In this document: positions 16,188 through 23,618 of the stretch, piece by piece
Numbering within the stretch: position 1 is the first letter of the stretch
Layout of the letters: each line of letters opens with the position of its first letter
Assembly: GCA_937873135.1 (NCBI GenBank)
Contig: CALMVQ010000260.1
Span: 1 to 55,755, forward strand
From: an uncultured Scytonema sp.
GTDB taxonomy: Bacteria > Cyanobacteriota > Cyanobacteriia > Cyanobacteriales > Nostocaceae
Length of the DNA: 55,755 bases
Direction of reading: 5' to 3'
The notes under the pieces: model-generated
What the model was told of the DNA's origin: nothing
Database searches by the model: none
Seen by the model: the letters and a program-made list of their open reading frames with translations, nothing else
Position numbers and translations under genes: made by a program

Positions 16188-17057
16188 TTAACTTTTATTT
16201 ATCATCCACTCGATGCAAGCTTTAATTGTGTCTGCATGGCATCGAACATTTTTATTTGTTTGTTTACACCAGCACAGCAGCCGCACATTAGTACCTGCTC
16301 TTACGAGATTGGTAATTTTGTTTAATTCCTCCCACACCTGAGTGCTTGTGGGTTTGTACCAAGTTTTAGCAACTGGCAGTTTCCATTCAGTAGGATCAAC
16401 CACTGCATTACTGCTAGTACTGGCTAACTTGATATTTTGCCAGAGCCACTGTCTGAAAGCATCACATACTGTATCGCGTTTCTGTTCATCTCCTTGCATA
16501 TCAAACGGATTGCCAAGAACAGAGGTGCGATCGCACACTATATTAATAAAGCCTAACTTAGGCGCAAAGCCTGCCGGATAAAAGTTTCTATTCAGCGAGC
16601 TTTGCGACAAGTTTCTCATGCTACCTACTGTGATACAACCAAGGGTAGCAACTGCATTGCAACTGAGTAAGAGAGAATAAGCTGCAATCAGGCAGATAAT
16701 AAATGGAGAGTTACGCCCAATGCCTTCCCAATAACTGTTTTTCGCTCCCACAGTATGCTCGCAAGTTTCCAGCCACGCCACACCGCCACGAAGAGCGATC
16801 GCCTCAATTAACTTGGGGTGCTGTTGTAGTTTAGCTACGATGATATCCGTCATCAATTGCAATCGTTCGTCTCCTTCTTCAGTGCGTCCTTTGAGTGCCT
16901 GATAGGCAGCCTCTGCATCAGGATATTTAATCCTCTCAAATTCAAGCGCGTAATCACACTTAATCCGCCTTTTGCGCCGGGACAAAACTGTGGGATTTGT
17001 GAGGGCAGCACCAAGGGAATCAGCACTGCCTGAGTAGATATTAATAGGTGGTTTCAT
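16188..17057 (-). CDS. Two-domain protein with C-terminal DUF4326
   Basis: 289 aa from ATG 17057 (an earlier ATG at 17084 is less likely). The N-terminal part (NIYSGSADSLGAALTNPT; ALEFERIKYPDAEAAYQALK; SYWEGIGRNS) resembles proteins acting on small-molecule or nucleotide ligands, but I do not place it firmly. The C-terminal part is DUF4326: NIVCDRTSVLGNPFDM, then VRLLCWCKQTNKNVRCHADT. The linker (about residues 151-165) is encoded by a 44-bp hairpin repeat (16563-16606), so the insertion lies exactly between two domains. A GCTCACGC box lies upstream. Confidence 0.65.
   Translation of the reverse strand: MKPPINIYSGSADSLGAALTNPTVLSRRKRRIKCDYALEFERIKYPDAEAAYQALKGRTEEGDERLQLMTDIIVAKLQQHPKLIEAIALRGGVAWLETCEHTVGAKNSYWEGIGRNSPFIICLIAAYSLLLSCNAVATLGCITVGSMRNLSQSSLNRNFYPAGFAPKLGFINIVCDRTSVLGNPFDMQGDEQKRDTVCDAFRQWLWQNIKLASTSSNAVVDPTEWKLPVAKTWYKPTSTQVWEELNKITNLVRAGTNVRLLCWCKQTNKNVRCHADTIKACIEWMINKS
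16563..16606. repeat. 44-bp hairpin repeat, copy D (in frame in the DUF4326 gene)
   Basis: CGCAAAG/CTTTGCG outer stem, CCT/GAG internal loop, GCCGGATAA/CTATTCAGC partly paired inner stem, 6-nt loop: the same 7-3-9-6-9-3-7 layout as copies A and B. It encodes part of the interdomain linker. Confidence 0.7.
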
Positions 17058-17071
17058 AACGCAAAGTTGCA

Positions 17072-17100
17072 AATATTTCACCACTTTTAAAAGCGTGAGC
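17072..17100 (-). promoter_or_regulatory. GCTCACGC box before the DUF4326 gene
   Basis: Reading leftward: GCTCACGC (17100-17093), then AAAGTGGTGAAA ending about 15-20 nt before the start codon. The same two-part arrangement occurs before the genes at 17254 and 18929 and before the broken gene at 18669. Confidence 0.45.
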
Positions 17101-17206
17101 TTATTATTTAGGTTTGAATTTAAAGTTGTTGTTTTTGTTATTAATAAGCTGATTTTATTTAGTAAAAATTATTAATAATGGTGATAAAAACACGAGCTTA
17201 GCCTGG

Positions 17207-17246
17207 AAAAAAAATTATCTAGCTCCTGCGTGAACAGGAACTAGAT
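17207..17246 (-). terminator. Rho-independent terminator after the gene at 17254
   Basis: Read leftward: 12-bp arms (17246-17235 with 17228-17217, ATCTAGTTCCTG and CAGGAGCTAGAT) around a 6-nt loop, followed by AATTTTTTTT. It lies just past the leftward stop codon at 17254. Confidence 0.85.
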
Positions 17247-17253
17247 GACGCGA

Positions 17254-17634
17254 TTAATACTCGGCAGTGTTTGGAAGTTCTACAACGTTGTTCTGCTGCT
17301 CAAGACGAGCCTTGCGCCGCGCCCAAGAACGGTCGTTGATTTCCTGTAAATCTTGCAAGGACTTACCAAACTTGCGCCCTGCATATTCTAACAACTGCTC
17401 AAGGGAATAGCGCTGTTCTTCAACAGTGCCAAAAACTTCAGTAAACCGTTGTTTGAGTTCATCCCAAGAGAAAGAATCCCCTAAAGAACGCTTTACCGAC
17501 AACCCCTGCAACTCGCGCAAAGCAAAGTACACCGTGGCATACTGCTTTTCGCAGTAGTCAGATGTGTTGTACTCACCGAAAGCAGAGGTATCGATGGGCT
17601 GGATAGCTGCGGTAGTGGATTTACGAGATGCCAT
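17254..17634 (-). CDS. Hypothetical protein, 126 aa
   Basis: Soluble, charged protein (DYCEKQYATVYFALRELQGL; SWDELKQRFTEVFGTVEEQR; SWARRKARLEQQNN). No recognised family. Supported as a gene by an upstream GCTCACGC/AAAGTGAAA box, an ATG at 17634 and a strong terminator right behind it, which together define a monocistronic unit. The C-terminus is basic then acidic. Confidence 0.7.
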   Translation of the reverse strand: MASRKSTTAAIQPIDTSAFGEYNTSDYCEKQYATVYFALRELQGLSVKRSLGDSFSWDELKQRFTEVFGTVEEQRYSLEQLLEYAGRKFGKSLQDLQEINDRSWARRKARLEQQNNVVELPNTAEY

Positions 17635-17653
17635 AATAGTAGAACCAAATTTA

Positions 17654-17677
17654 TTTCACTTTTTCATGAGCGTGAGC
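17654..17677 (-). promoter_or_regulatory. GCTCACGC box before the gene at 17254
   Basis: Read leftward: GCTCACGC (17677-17670), eight bases, then AAAGTGAAAT, 20 nt before the start codon. One of four such sites in 2.2 kb. Confidence 0.5.
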
Positions 17678-17727
17678 GATTCTTAAAAAGAACTCAGAGG
17701 CACTACTGAGTTTTTTAGATAACTAAA

Positions 17728-18600
17728 TTAGGCTATGTAACGCACGGGCGAATCGATTTGGGCTAGATAGTACAGGGTGCTGATACTAATCCTGGTGGGA
17801 TTGAAAGTTGACCACTTGTAAGCACACTCTCCCGGCTTATACTTGCTCGACTGTCGGCTCCAGTCTTCCCACAAAGGCAACAATGCTCTTGAGTGGGAGT
17901 ACAGCGCCATTCCGACTCTGATCCAATCTTGATAATCGTCGGCACGGTGGGGATGAAGCCGCGACAGCAGCGCGGCAATGTGACGGTACGTAGCGTTCCT
18001 TACTGGCTGCATCACATGAGTGGGATGTCTGCTCACTGTGATTGGCGCATGGCATTTGGGTTGCTTTTTGACCATCAACTGTATCAGCCAATCTGGAGCA
18101 ATGGCGATCGCTCGAGAACTGGGACTGCTATTCTTTAACCAGTGGTAAGGTTTGTGGGTGATGGGGTGAATCGACGGGGGCAGGACGGACATCAATCCTT
18201 TAAACCGCAATTCCAGCCCCATGTCCAGTTTGCGAGAGTGGAGGGTTGGGGCTATATCAGCAGACACCTTGAACAACCGCTGACAACGCCCCGGTCGCCC
18301 AGAAGTAAAGGTGACTGTATCGGGCAAAGGGTTTTCTTGTGCCAGTACTTGCAGCACTTCGGCTGCGGCTGTGCCATCCTGGTCGAGTGCCAGCAAATAG
18401 TTGCGACCTGACTCGATTGCCGTGCCAGTCAGCAAGCCAAATCCGGTGCAGTGATGACCATTGGCAAGCCACTGGATTAGCTGCGCCGGAGTATAAGGAC
18501 GTTTATTCCAGCCCTTTCCAAGGGGTTGTTTTCCTGAGACAGGAATTAACCCCCAGTCAGGAGGAAGTGAGCTTAGTTCTTTATAAAGTTGTTGCATCAC
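17728..18600 (-). CDS. Prim-pol plus PriCT-like protein, short plasmid replication primase
   Basis: 290 aa. The N-terminal 170 residues have the layout of the bifunctional primase/polymerase domain: WGLIPVSGKQPLGKGWN, GFGLLTGTAI, the metal-site strand LLALDQDG, then TVTFTSGRPG. The C-terminal 90 residues (ALLSRLHPHRADDYQDWIRV; LLPLWEDWSRQSSKYKPGEC; KWSTF) match the PriCT-2 type helical domain. Plasmid and phage homologues usually continue into a superfamily 3 or other helicase, which is absent here, so this is a primase-only version or a trimmed one. Start is ATG 18600 or 18597. Possible role: priming plasmid replication. Confidence 0.7.
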   Translation of the reverse strand: MMQQLYKELSSLPPDWGLIPVSGKQPLGKGWNKRPYTPAQLIQWLANGHHCTGFGLLTGTAIESGRNYLLALDQDGTAAAEVLQVLAQENPLPDTVTFTSGRPGRCQRLFKVSADIAPTLHSRKLDMGLELRFKGLMSVLPPSIHPITHKPYHWLKNSSPSSRAIAIAPDWLIQLMVKKQPKCHAPITVSRHPTHVMQPVRNATYRHIAALLSRLHPHRADDYQDWIRVGMALYSHSRALLPLWEDWSRQSSKYKPGECAYKWSTFNPTRISISTLYYLAQIDSPVRYIA

Positions 18601-18668
18601 TGCTTAAATTATTCACCTTTTTTAAGTAGTTTGAAAAACCGTTTTACTGTGTTTGTCCAACACAAAAG

Positions 18669-18828
18669 CTAATACTCTCTTGGCAGCATCAACACCTTTT
18701 CAACAACATAAAGTTTGAGCCAAGGCAATGGAAAATCGGTGTAATCAATCTCCTGCAGTAAGAGTTCTGAATCTGTATCCCGTTCACAAAATAATGTTTA
18801 CATCGGAATTTATTGGTAATAAATCCAT
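18669..18828 (-). pseudogene. Small gene broken by a frameshift
   Basis: Read leftward from ATG 18828: MDLLPINSDVNIIL then stop. A neighbouring frame continues CERDTDSELLLQEIDYTDFP, LPWLKLYVVEKVLMLPREY to a stop at 18669. The second part has a protein-like composition but no start codon of its own. A GCTCACGC box lies right before the ATG, as for the intact genes nearby. A one-base shift near 18785 would unite the two parts into a protein of about 53 aa. Function unknown. Confidence 0.4.
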
Positions 18829-18851
18829 TTCATTTGCCTTAAGGCGTGAGC
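18826..18851 (-). promoter_or_regulatory. GCTCACGC box before the broken small gene
   Basis: Read leftward: GCTCACGC (18851-18844), then AAATGAAATGG overlapping the candidate ATG at 18828. A weaker version of the second motif than at 17654 or 19207. Confidence 0.4.
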
Positions 18852-18856
18852 CTAAC

Positions 18857-18892
18857 CCAAAAAAAACATGAGCCAAAATTTCGGCTCATGTT
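18857..18892 (-). terminator. Rho-independent terminator after the gene at 18929
   Basis: Read leftward: AACATGAGCC/GGCTCATGTT 10-bp stem (18892-18865) with an 8-nt loop, followed by six further Ts. It lies about 35 bases past the stop codon at 18929. Confidence 0.85.
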
Positions 18893-18928
18893 GTCATACA
18901 GCGAGGATCTGGTTTTTTCCCACTCTTA

Positions 18929-19180
18929 CTAACACGATGCAAGTTCATTTTCTGCCACCAAATCCTCTTCGGCCAATTCTTCGCAGTAGCCTTGCGGATA
19001 ATCTAAATCAACTGTATAGTTCCAGGTACTCCCAGAATAATCATCAAGTCGTAACCCGGTAATTTTGCCCTTTGCCCATTCTTTAGGTTGGCAGTTGCTG
19101 GTAATTGCAACGCGCGAGCCGAAGGTATATTTGGGTGACTTAGCTTCAGGATGAACGAATGTAATTGTGATGATGTTCAT
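18929..19180 (-). CDS. Hypothetical small beta-rich protein, 83 aa
   Basis: MNIITITFVHPEAKSPKYTF, then RVAITSNCQPKEWAKGKITG and WNYTVDLDYP look like an SH3-like beta-barrel. The last 15 residues are acidic. It forms its own transcription unit, with a GCTCACGC/AAAGTGAAA box upstream and a terminator downstream. The fold guess is from strand pattern only; no function known. Confidence 0.65.
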   Translation of the reverse strand: MNIITITFVHPEAKSPKYTFGSRVAITSNCQPKEWAKGKITGLRLDDYSGSTWNYTVDLDYPQGYCEELAEEDLVAENELASC

Positions 19181-19206
19181 TGCAATGGATATATAAATTT
19201 CAATTC

Positions 19207-19232
19207 ATTTCACTTTCATTGCGTGCGTGAGC
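19207..19232 (-). promoter_or_regulatory. GCTCACGC box before the gene at 18929
   Basis: Read leftward: GCTCACGC (19232-19225), a spacer, then GAAAGTGAAATG, 27 nt before the start codon. Confidence 0.5.
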
Positions 19233-19332
19233 CGCGAGAAATAAAGCTCTTCTAAAGGGAAAATAATTTTGGCAAATTGGGAGTTTTTTAATGTACTTGA
19301 GGGCAGCAGTTGCCACCCTCGGAATATTTGTA

Positions 19333-19992
19333 CTAACTAGCTTGCTGTAACACCGATGAAATCACCTCGGCAGTATGAGTTGGTTGCTCTTTCAGTTGTG
19401 CTTTAATCTGCGAGCGCAACCAGGATACGGGTGCATCCTTGCCGCGTACTTTCTGAGCAATGTTTAGCGCCTTGGCTATCTTGCGTGCTGGGCGGAGTTG
19501 TAGCTTCTCAATATCTATTCCTTTAAGCAAGTTATTAACAAGTGTGGTAGTTTCTGGGATGCGTGAGAAAGCACTTTTGGAATGAGCCATTTCAATCACG
19601 TTGGGTTGTTGCTCGTTTTCATCTTCAACAGGGCTGATGGTTTCGGTGAGCCATTCGAGTGTAGCAATGGCAGGAGTGGATTGTTCTACTTCAACAGTTG
19701 AAGAAGCCAGTAGCAGTTGAGGCTTAACCGTGGTGTATTTTGGTTCGTTTTGGCGATGCTCCACAGTTGACAGCATCCACGGATCGGGTATTAGTTCCAT
19801 TTCAATTGGACAAAGTGGCTCTGAACTTTGCGGGATGATTTCAAAGATTGAGAACTGACTTGGGCTGACGGCTTTTGGTTTCTGGTGCTGTATAGCAATG
19901 GATACGAATGTGATGAAGTCGAATGTGACGATGAAGAAGAACGAGAGTGCGATCGCGTTAAATAGCAGTGTTAAGAAATCTTGAGCGTTCAT
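19333..19992 (-). CDS. Membrane-anchored hypothetical protein, 219 aa
   Basis: An N-terminal hydrophobic segment (residues 6-33, FLTLLFNAIALSFFFIVTFD) is followed by a variable, low-complexity middle. A conserved-looking basic helical C-terminus comes last (LRPARKIAKALNIAQKVRGK, APVSWLRSQIKAQL). That C-terminal motif recurs, as I recall, in other cyanobacterial proteins of unknown role. The domain could bind DNA or protein at the membrane. Confidence 0.6.
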   Translation of the reverse strand: MNAQDFLTLLFNAIALSFFFIVTFDFITFVSIAIQHQKPKAVSPSQFSIFEIIPQSSEPLCPIEMELIPDPWMLSTVEHRQNEPKYTTVKPQLLLASSTVEVEQSTPAIATLEWLTETISPVEDENEQQPNVIEMAHSKSAFSRIPETTTLVNNLLKGIDIEKLQLRPARKIAKALNIAQKVRGKDAPVSWLRSQIKAQLKEQPTHTAEVISSVLQQAS

Positions 19993-20188
19993 TGTGTAAA
20001 TTCCTATGTTTTATTCCCGGCGTGTAGCGATTGCCAGATTTTCATTACTCATACCCCGTGAGGGGTAGCACTGTGTAAAGTTATTTACCAACGCGCATAT
20101 ACCATGACGGGCGATCGCCTGCCATGACTTATAAATTACAGTTATCTGTTTGCTTATTGACTTGCAATAGAACAATTCTTCTGTAAAT

Positions 20189-20220
20189 ACCCTAATTAAT
20201 AGAGTAAAATACCCGATAAG
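20189..20220. promoter_or_regulatory. ACCCTAAT repeats before the gene at 20235
   Basis: ACCCTAATTAAT (20189-20200) and a half copy ACCC (20211) overlap the likely promoter: TTGACT at 20158 is about 17-18 bp before TGTAAAT, and TAAAAT lies at 20205-20210. They match the repeats just behind the gene, suggesting autoregulation. Confidence 0.4.
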
Positions 20221-20234
20221 TCAGAACTAAGAGA

Positions 20235-20555
20235 GTGGCAAAGGGGGCAGATTTGAGTAAGATTGCAGTGCTAAACCTATTGTTTGCCAATCCCAAAGCC
20301 TTGAACCCCGAAAAGTTTTGTGAGAAGTACGCTAAGAAGCAAAAAGGTGAATGGGGCTATAGAGCTAATTGGAACAAGCTCTTAGCCTACGTGCTTGACG
20401 TGAGCGAGAAGACTGTGGAATCCTGGGGACCTGACTTTGAAAACTGCCCCGAGAAGTACCAAAAGCGACTCGCTGAGATTGATGCCCTCAAAATTGCAGA
20501 GGCAATTCTCAAGAAGCATGGGTTAAGTCAAGAGTTTTTAGACGCCCTTGACTAA
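20235..20555 (+). CDS. Small putative DNA-binding protein, 106 aa
   Basis: GTG start at 20235 (GAGAGTGGCA). Basic, helical protein: SKIAVLNLLFANPKALNPEK, ANWNKLLAYVLDVSEKTVES, where DVSEKTVESW reads like the recognition part of a helix-turn-helix. It resembles small regulators next to cyanobacterial plasmid genes, but I cannot name the family. ACCCTAA-type repeats lie on both sides of the gene and may be its binding sites. Confidence 0.65.
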   Translation: MAKGADLSKIAVLNLLFANPKALNPEKFCEKYAKKQKGEWGYRANWNKLLAYVLDVSEKTVESWGPDFENCPEKYQKRLAEIDALKIAEAILKKHGLSQEFLDALD

Positions 20556-20557
20556 AT

Positions 20558-20603
20558 ACCCTAAAAATTTACCCTAAAAATTAGCCCTATTTTTTAGGGT
20601 AAA
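20558..20603. repeat. ACCCTAAAAATT repeats with inverted copy
   Basis: Two direct copies of ACCCTAAAAATT (20558-20569, 20571-20582), 13 bp apart, and an inverted copy (20589-20600). The second and third form a hairpin of about 14 bp. It may be a terminator for the gene at 20235, or iteron-like binding sites for its product. Confidence 0.5.
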
Positions 20604-20766
20604 GTATTGCCTTTCATAAGTCAGGGCTTTATCGTTGAAAGCAAGATTCGTCTTCATTGCTCTTTTCTTGCCTGTAAAGTCCTGTCCACTTTGATATTCC
20701 TCGGTAAACTCCAGTCCGCGAGAGCATTGCCAACGGTCGATTAACAGAAAATAATGGGGATGCAAT

Positions 20767-21210
20767 ATGTCTTCTGATAACTTTGTTCCGCCCATCTGGG
20801 TTGTATGTACTCAAGAGGGGCTAAGGATAAGAATTGCCCTTCAGCCTGAATTGTCTAGAACTGTCAGTAAGGGGGAACAACTACAAAGCATTAGGCGATT
20901 CCAAAGATTTGGAAATAACCCTACCAATGGTGACTACATTGAGGGCGTTGCCGCAGTAACCAGTCAAGTTGGTTTAGTCATTGGGATTCATCGCAGGTTG
21001 TATGTTAACTGGATGACTCCAGCGCTTGATCCTGTGCTGAATTTTAGTCGGTACTTCGCCACAGTTTTAGCACTACCGATCACCATGACTGAGCCGAATC
21101 CAAAGATACTCAGCCGTTCTACTCGTGCAGTGAACCTTCTAGAGACGCAACGCTTTGCAAGTCCCTCAAACCTTGCAGAAAATACTAACTCTGCACCACC
21201 ACATCTTTAG
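20767..21210 (+). CDS. Hypothetical protein, 147 aa
   Basis: MSSDNFVPPIWVVCTQEGLR onward, with a beta-rich first half (DYIEGVAAVTSQVGLVIGIH) and a polar C-terminus. No recognised family. Codon use and composition look plausible, but nothing else proves it is expressed. Confidence 0.45.
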   Translation: MSSDNFVPPIWVVCTQEGLRIRIALQPELSRTVSKGEQLQSIRRFQRFGNNPTNGDYIEGVAAVTSQVGLVIGIHRRLYVNWMTPALDPVLNFSRYFATVLALPITMTEPNPKILSRSTRAVNLLETQRFASPSNLAENTNSAPPHL

Positions 21211-21564
21211 AACTGGTTGAGAGTCCTCTACTCGGATTTCCAAGTGCGTCCACACAAAGCTTCCACACTATTTGTATGGATTACAGCAGAGATTGATCGG
21301 CTGTCATTGGGGAAGTGTAAACGCTCTTAGTGGCTTGCCGCAAAGCATCGCCTCTGCTTAAAACAGTGTCCGCAGCAAATTGCTCGATTCCTGTAACTAG
21401 GGATATAGCGTGCTAACACAAGATAATGATTCACATTACAATGTGGGCAACTTTGCACGTACTTCGTCATAACCTCAGTAATATTACTCCTGACAATAGA
21501 ACAATTTGAAAGTTATTTTAAATTTTCTGCCATCTAATAACATTGAATTGTCGAAAGGCATTAT
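21211..21564. other. Intergenic region, no gene recognised
   Basis: 354 bp without a convincing gene. AT content rises toward the kinase start at 21565 (GAAAGGCATTATATG gives a usable ribosome site). No repeat or RNA structure stands out. Confidence 0.5.
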
Positions 21565-23058
21565 ATGAATTCTGGAATACTTAATGAAGTAATTGGTGGT
21601 AAATACGATATTAAAGCTCTACTGGGTGAGGGAGGTAGTGGAACTGTATATCTGGTAAAAAAGCTGAAAACAAATGAACGGTATGCAATCAAGACAATTT
21701 CTACTGAGGAAAAGAATGCTCTAAAACTTTTAGAAAGAGAAACTCAAACTCTAAAGCGTTTAAATCATCCAAGTATAGTTAAATTTATTGAAGATGGCTA
21801 TGAAATATCTCATAATCTTGTTTATTTGGTTTTGGAGTATTTAGAAGGAGAAAATATTAATAACTACTTTGACAAAGGAGTTGATATAAAGACAAAAATA
21901 GATTTATTCTTACAAATTATAGATGCAATAAGCCATGCTCATGCTAAAGACGTAATCCACAGAGATATCAAGCCAGATAATATTATGGTTGTAGAAAGTA
22001 ATGAACAACCATTAGCAAAAATTTTAGATTTTGGTATCTCTATTATTACAACTACCATTCTAACTAATACTATAAGAAGCTATCATACACCGTTATTTGC
22101 TGCACCTGAACAGATTCAACTGAAAGGTGTTTATAGGGATTCTGATATATACTCTTTAGCTATGACATTTTTATATTTATTATCTACTAATGAAGCTAAA
22201 ATAGATTTTCGGGATGAGCAAAATAAAGAAATACTTTATAATTCTGCCAGAGACAACTTGAATATTAATAGTAACCTAAAAGACTCACTGATAGAAGTAT
22301 TAACAAGAGCAACAGATGTGATTCGGGATAACAGACCCAAAATTGACGAAATTAGAGTAAATCTTACTAGAATAAAAGAAGATCTATCTGACAAGTTGAC
22401 TGTTTTATTCAGCATAACTCGTAAATTAAAGGAGGAAATATCCAACTCAAATAAATATGATGGGCTATCTTTAAAAGTTAAAAGACATGTAGAATCTAGG
22501 TTAAAAAATAACTCTGATTTTATTCATATTATCAAAAGTCGAAAGCAAGAACAGCAAAGTAAATTAACCGTTGAAATTAGTGTAGAATCACAATCTTATA
22601 CCTATTGGGGTTTTATAAATCTAGACAGCCCTAACGAAATTATTTTATATAAAGAGAATAATTTTGTTAATCCTCAACAGCTGGAAAGACTATTTGAAAA
22701 TGGCGTAATAGTAAAAGTTGATCCGATTGTCGAGGTAGAAGGTACTCCAAAACGAAAGAATGACCTAAGTGACTTGGTAAACCAGGTTTTGCAGAAAGAG
22801 CAACAAGTCAAAAATGAGATAGAAAGTAATAAAGGAGTAGATAATACATTCAGCCGATGGCAAAGTGTTATTGAAATAGAAGAAAAGATAATTAATGAAA
22901 GAAAACAGAGTTTCTCTTATTCTCAAGTTGAATATGATAGAGATAATCAACGACTAATTATCACTTTAAATAACCCTATCTCTTTAGATGAATTTGAGCA
23001 AATTACATCACCCCCACTACCTGTGACTATTAAAGCATCGGTCGTTGGTTATAAATAA
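21565..23058 (+). CDS. Hanks-type Ser/Thr protein kinase with long C-terminal extension
   Basis: 497 aa. Kinase domain 13-270: glycine loop G21EGGSGTV, K43 in YAIKT, catalytic H132RD with IKPDN, D155FG, APEQ motif in FAAPEQ, and D in SDIYSLAM. All active-site residues are present. Residues 270-497 are charged and helical, then FSRWQSVIEIEEKIINERKQ and PPLPVTIKASVVGY. That closing segment reads like the region that precedes an SF1 (DNA2/NAM7-like) helicase in kinase-helicase fusions, yet the protein ends there. It may be a truncated defence-type fusion. Base composition is markedly more AT-rich than the backbone genes, suggesting acquisition. Confidence 0.85.
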   Translation: MNSGILNEVIGGKYDIKALLGEGGSGTVYLVKKLKTNERYAIKTISTEEKNALKLLERETQTLKRLNHPSIVKFIEDGYEISHNLVYLVLEYLEGENINNYFDKGVDIKTKIDLFLQIIDAISHAHAKDVIHRDIKPDNIMVVESNEQPLAKILDFGISIITTTILTNTIRSYHTPLFAAPEQIQLKGVYRDSDIYSLAMTFLYLLSTNEAKIDFRDEQNKEILYNSARDNLNINSNLKDSLIEVLTRATDVIRDNRPKIDEIRVNLTRIKEDLSDKLTVLFSITRKLKEEISNSNKYDGLSLKVKRHVESRLKNNSDFIHIIKSRKQEQQSKLTVEISVESQSYTYWGFINLDSPNEIILYKENNFVNPQQLERLFENGVIVKVDPIVEVEGTPKRKNDLSDLVNQVLQKEQQVKNEIESNKGVDNTFSRWQSVIEIEEKIINERKQSFSYSQVEYDRDNQRLIITLNNPISLDEFEQITSPPLPVTIKASVVGYK

Positions 23059-23618
23059 AACACATAACTGAAGCGACGTGTAATTGTCTATTGTTTGCTC
23101 TTATACCAACACTGTCATATTTTAGTGTGTTCTGAGAATTTTGTATAGCGTTGTTAGAGAATGAGCAGGTGAATCATTTGTTGGATTTGATGCTAAAACA
23201 GTTTCAGAATCTCTAATTTCTGGTTTGAGTTACTACGGCGTTTCAAGGGTTTTGGCATAGTAATCGCAATTCGTGCTCCAGAGTCTGTTTACTCGCGAAC
23301 TTTTAATTTTTGTCTCAAGTCTAATAATATAATCAAGTGACTTCTTAAAAAAAGTTACTACAAGAGCGTATTTGTACGTAGTGTTCCAAGTAAAGCTACG
23401 ATTAAGAACTGTATGTTTACGTGTACAACAATTAGCGAAGAAACAGATCTTACTTTTGATAGAAATCATCTAAATCTAAAGACTGATAACACTTGCTTCA
23501 AAGATTAGGATACTAAGATTACAAACTTAAAAAACCCCAATGTATCAGTAGAGCAACGAAAAATTGACTGTTTCCTCAAAGAACTGAAAGTTTTTAGTAA
23601 GTATCTCATTTAATAGCC
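23059..23618. other. Intergenic region, no gene recognised
   Basis: 560 AT-rich bases. I looked for a continuation of an SF1 helicase after the kinase and saw none. Short open frames on the minus strand (near 23233-23469) lack protein-like features. Confidence 0.5.

Noticed and set aside
23233-23469. Leftward 78-aa open frame after the kinase
   Set aside because: Cys- and Lys-rich composition without motif or ribosome site; probably chance in AT-rich DNA.
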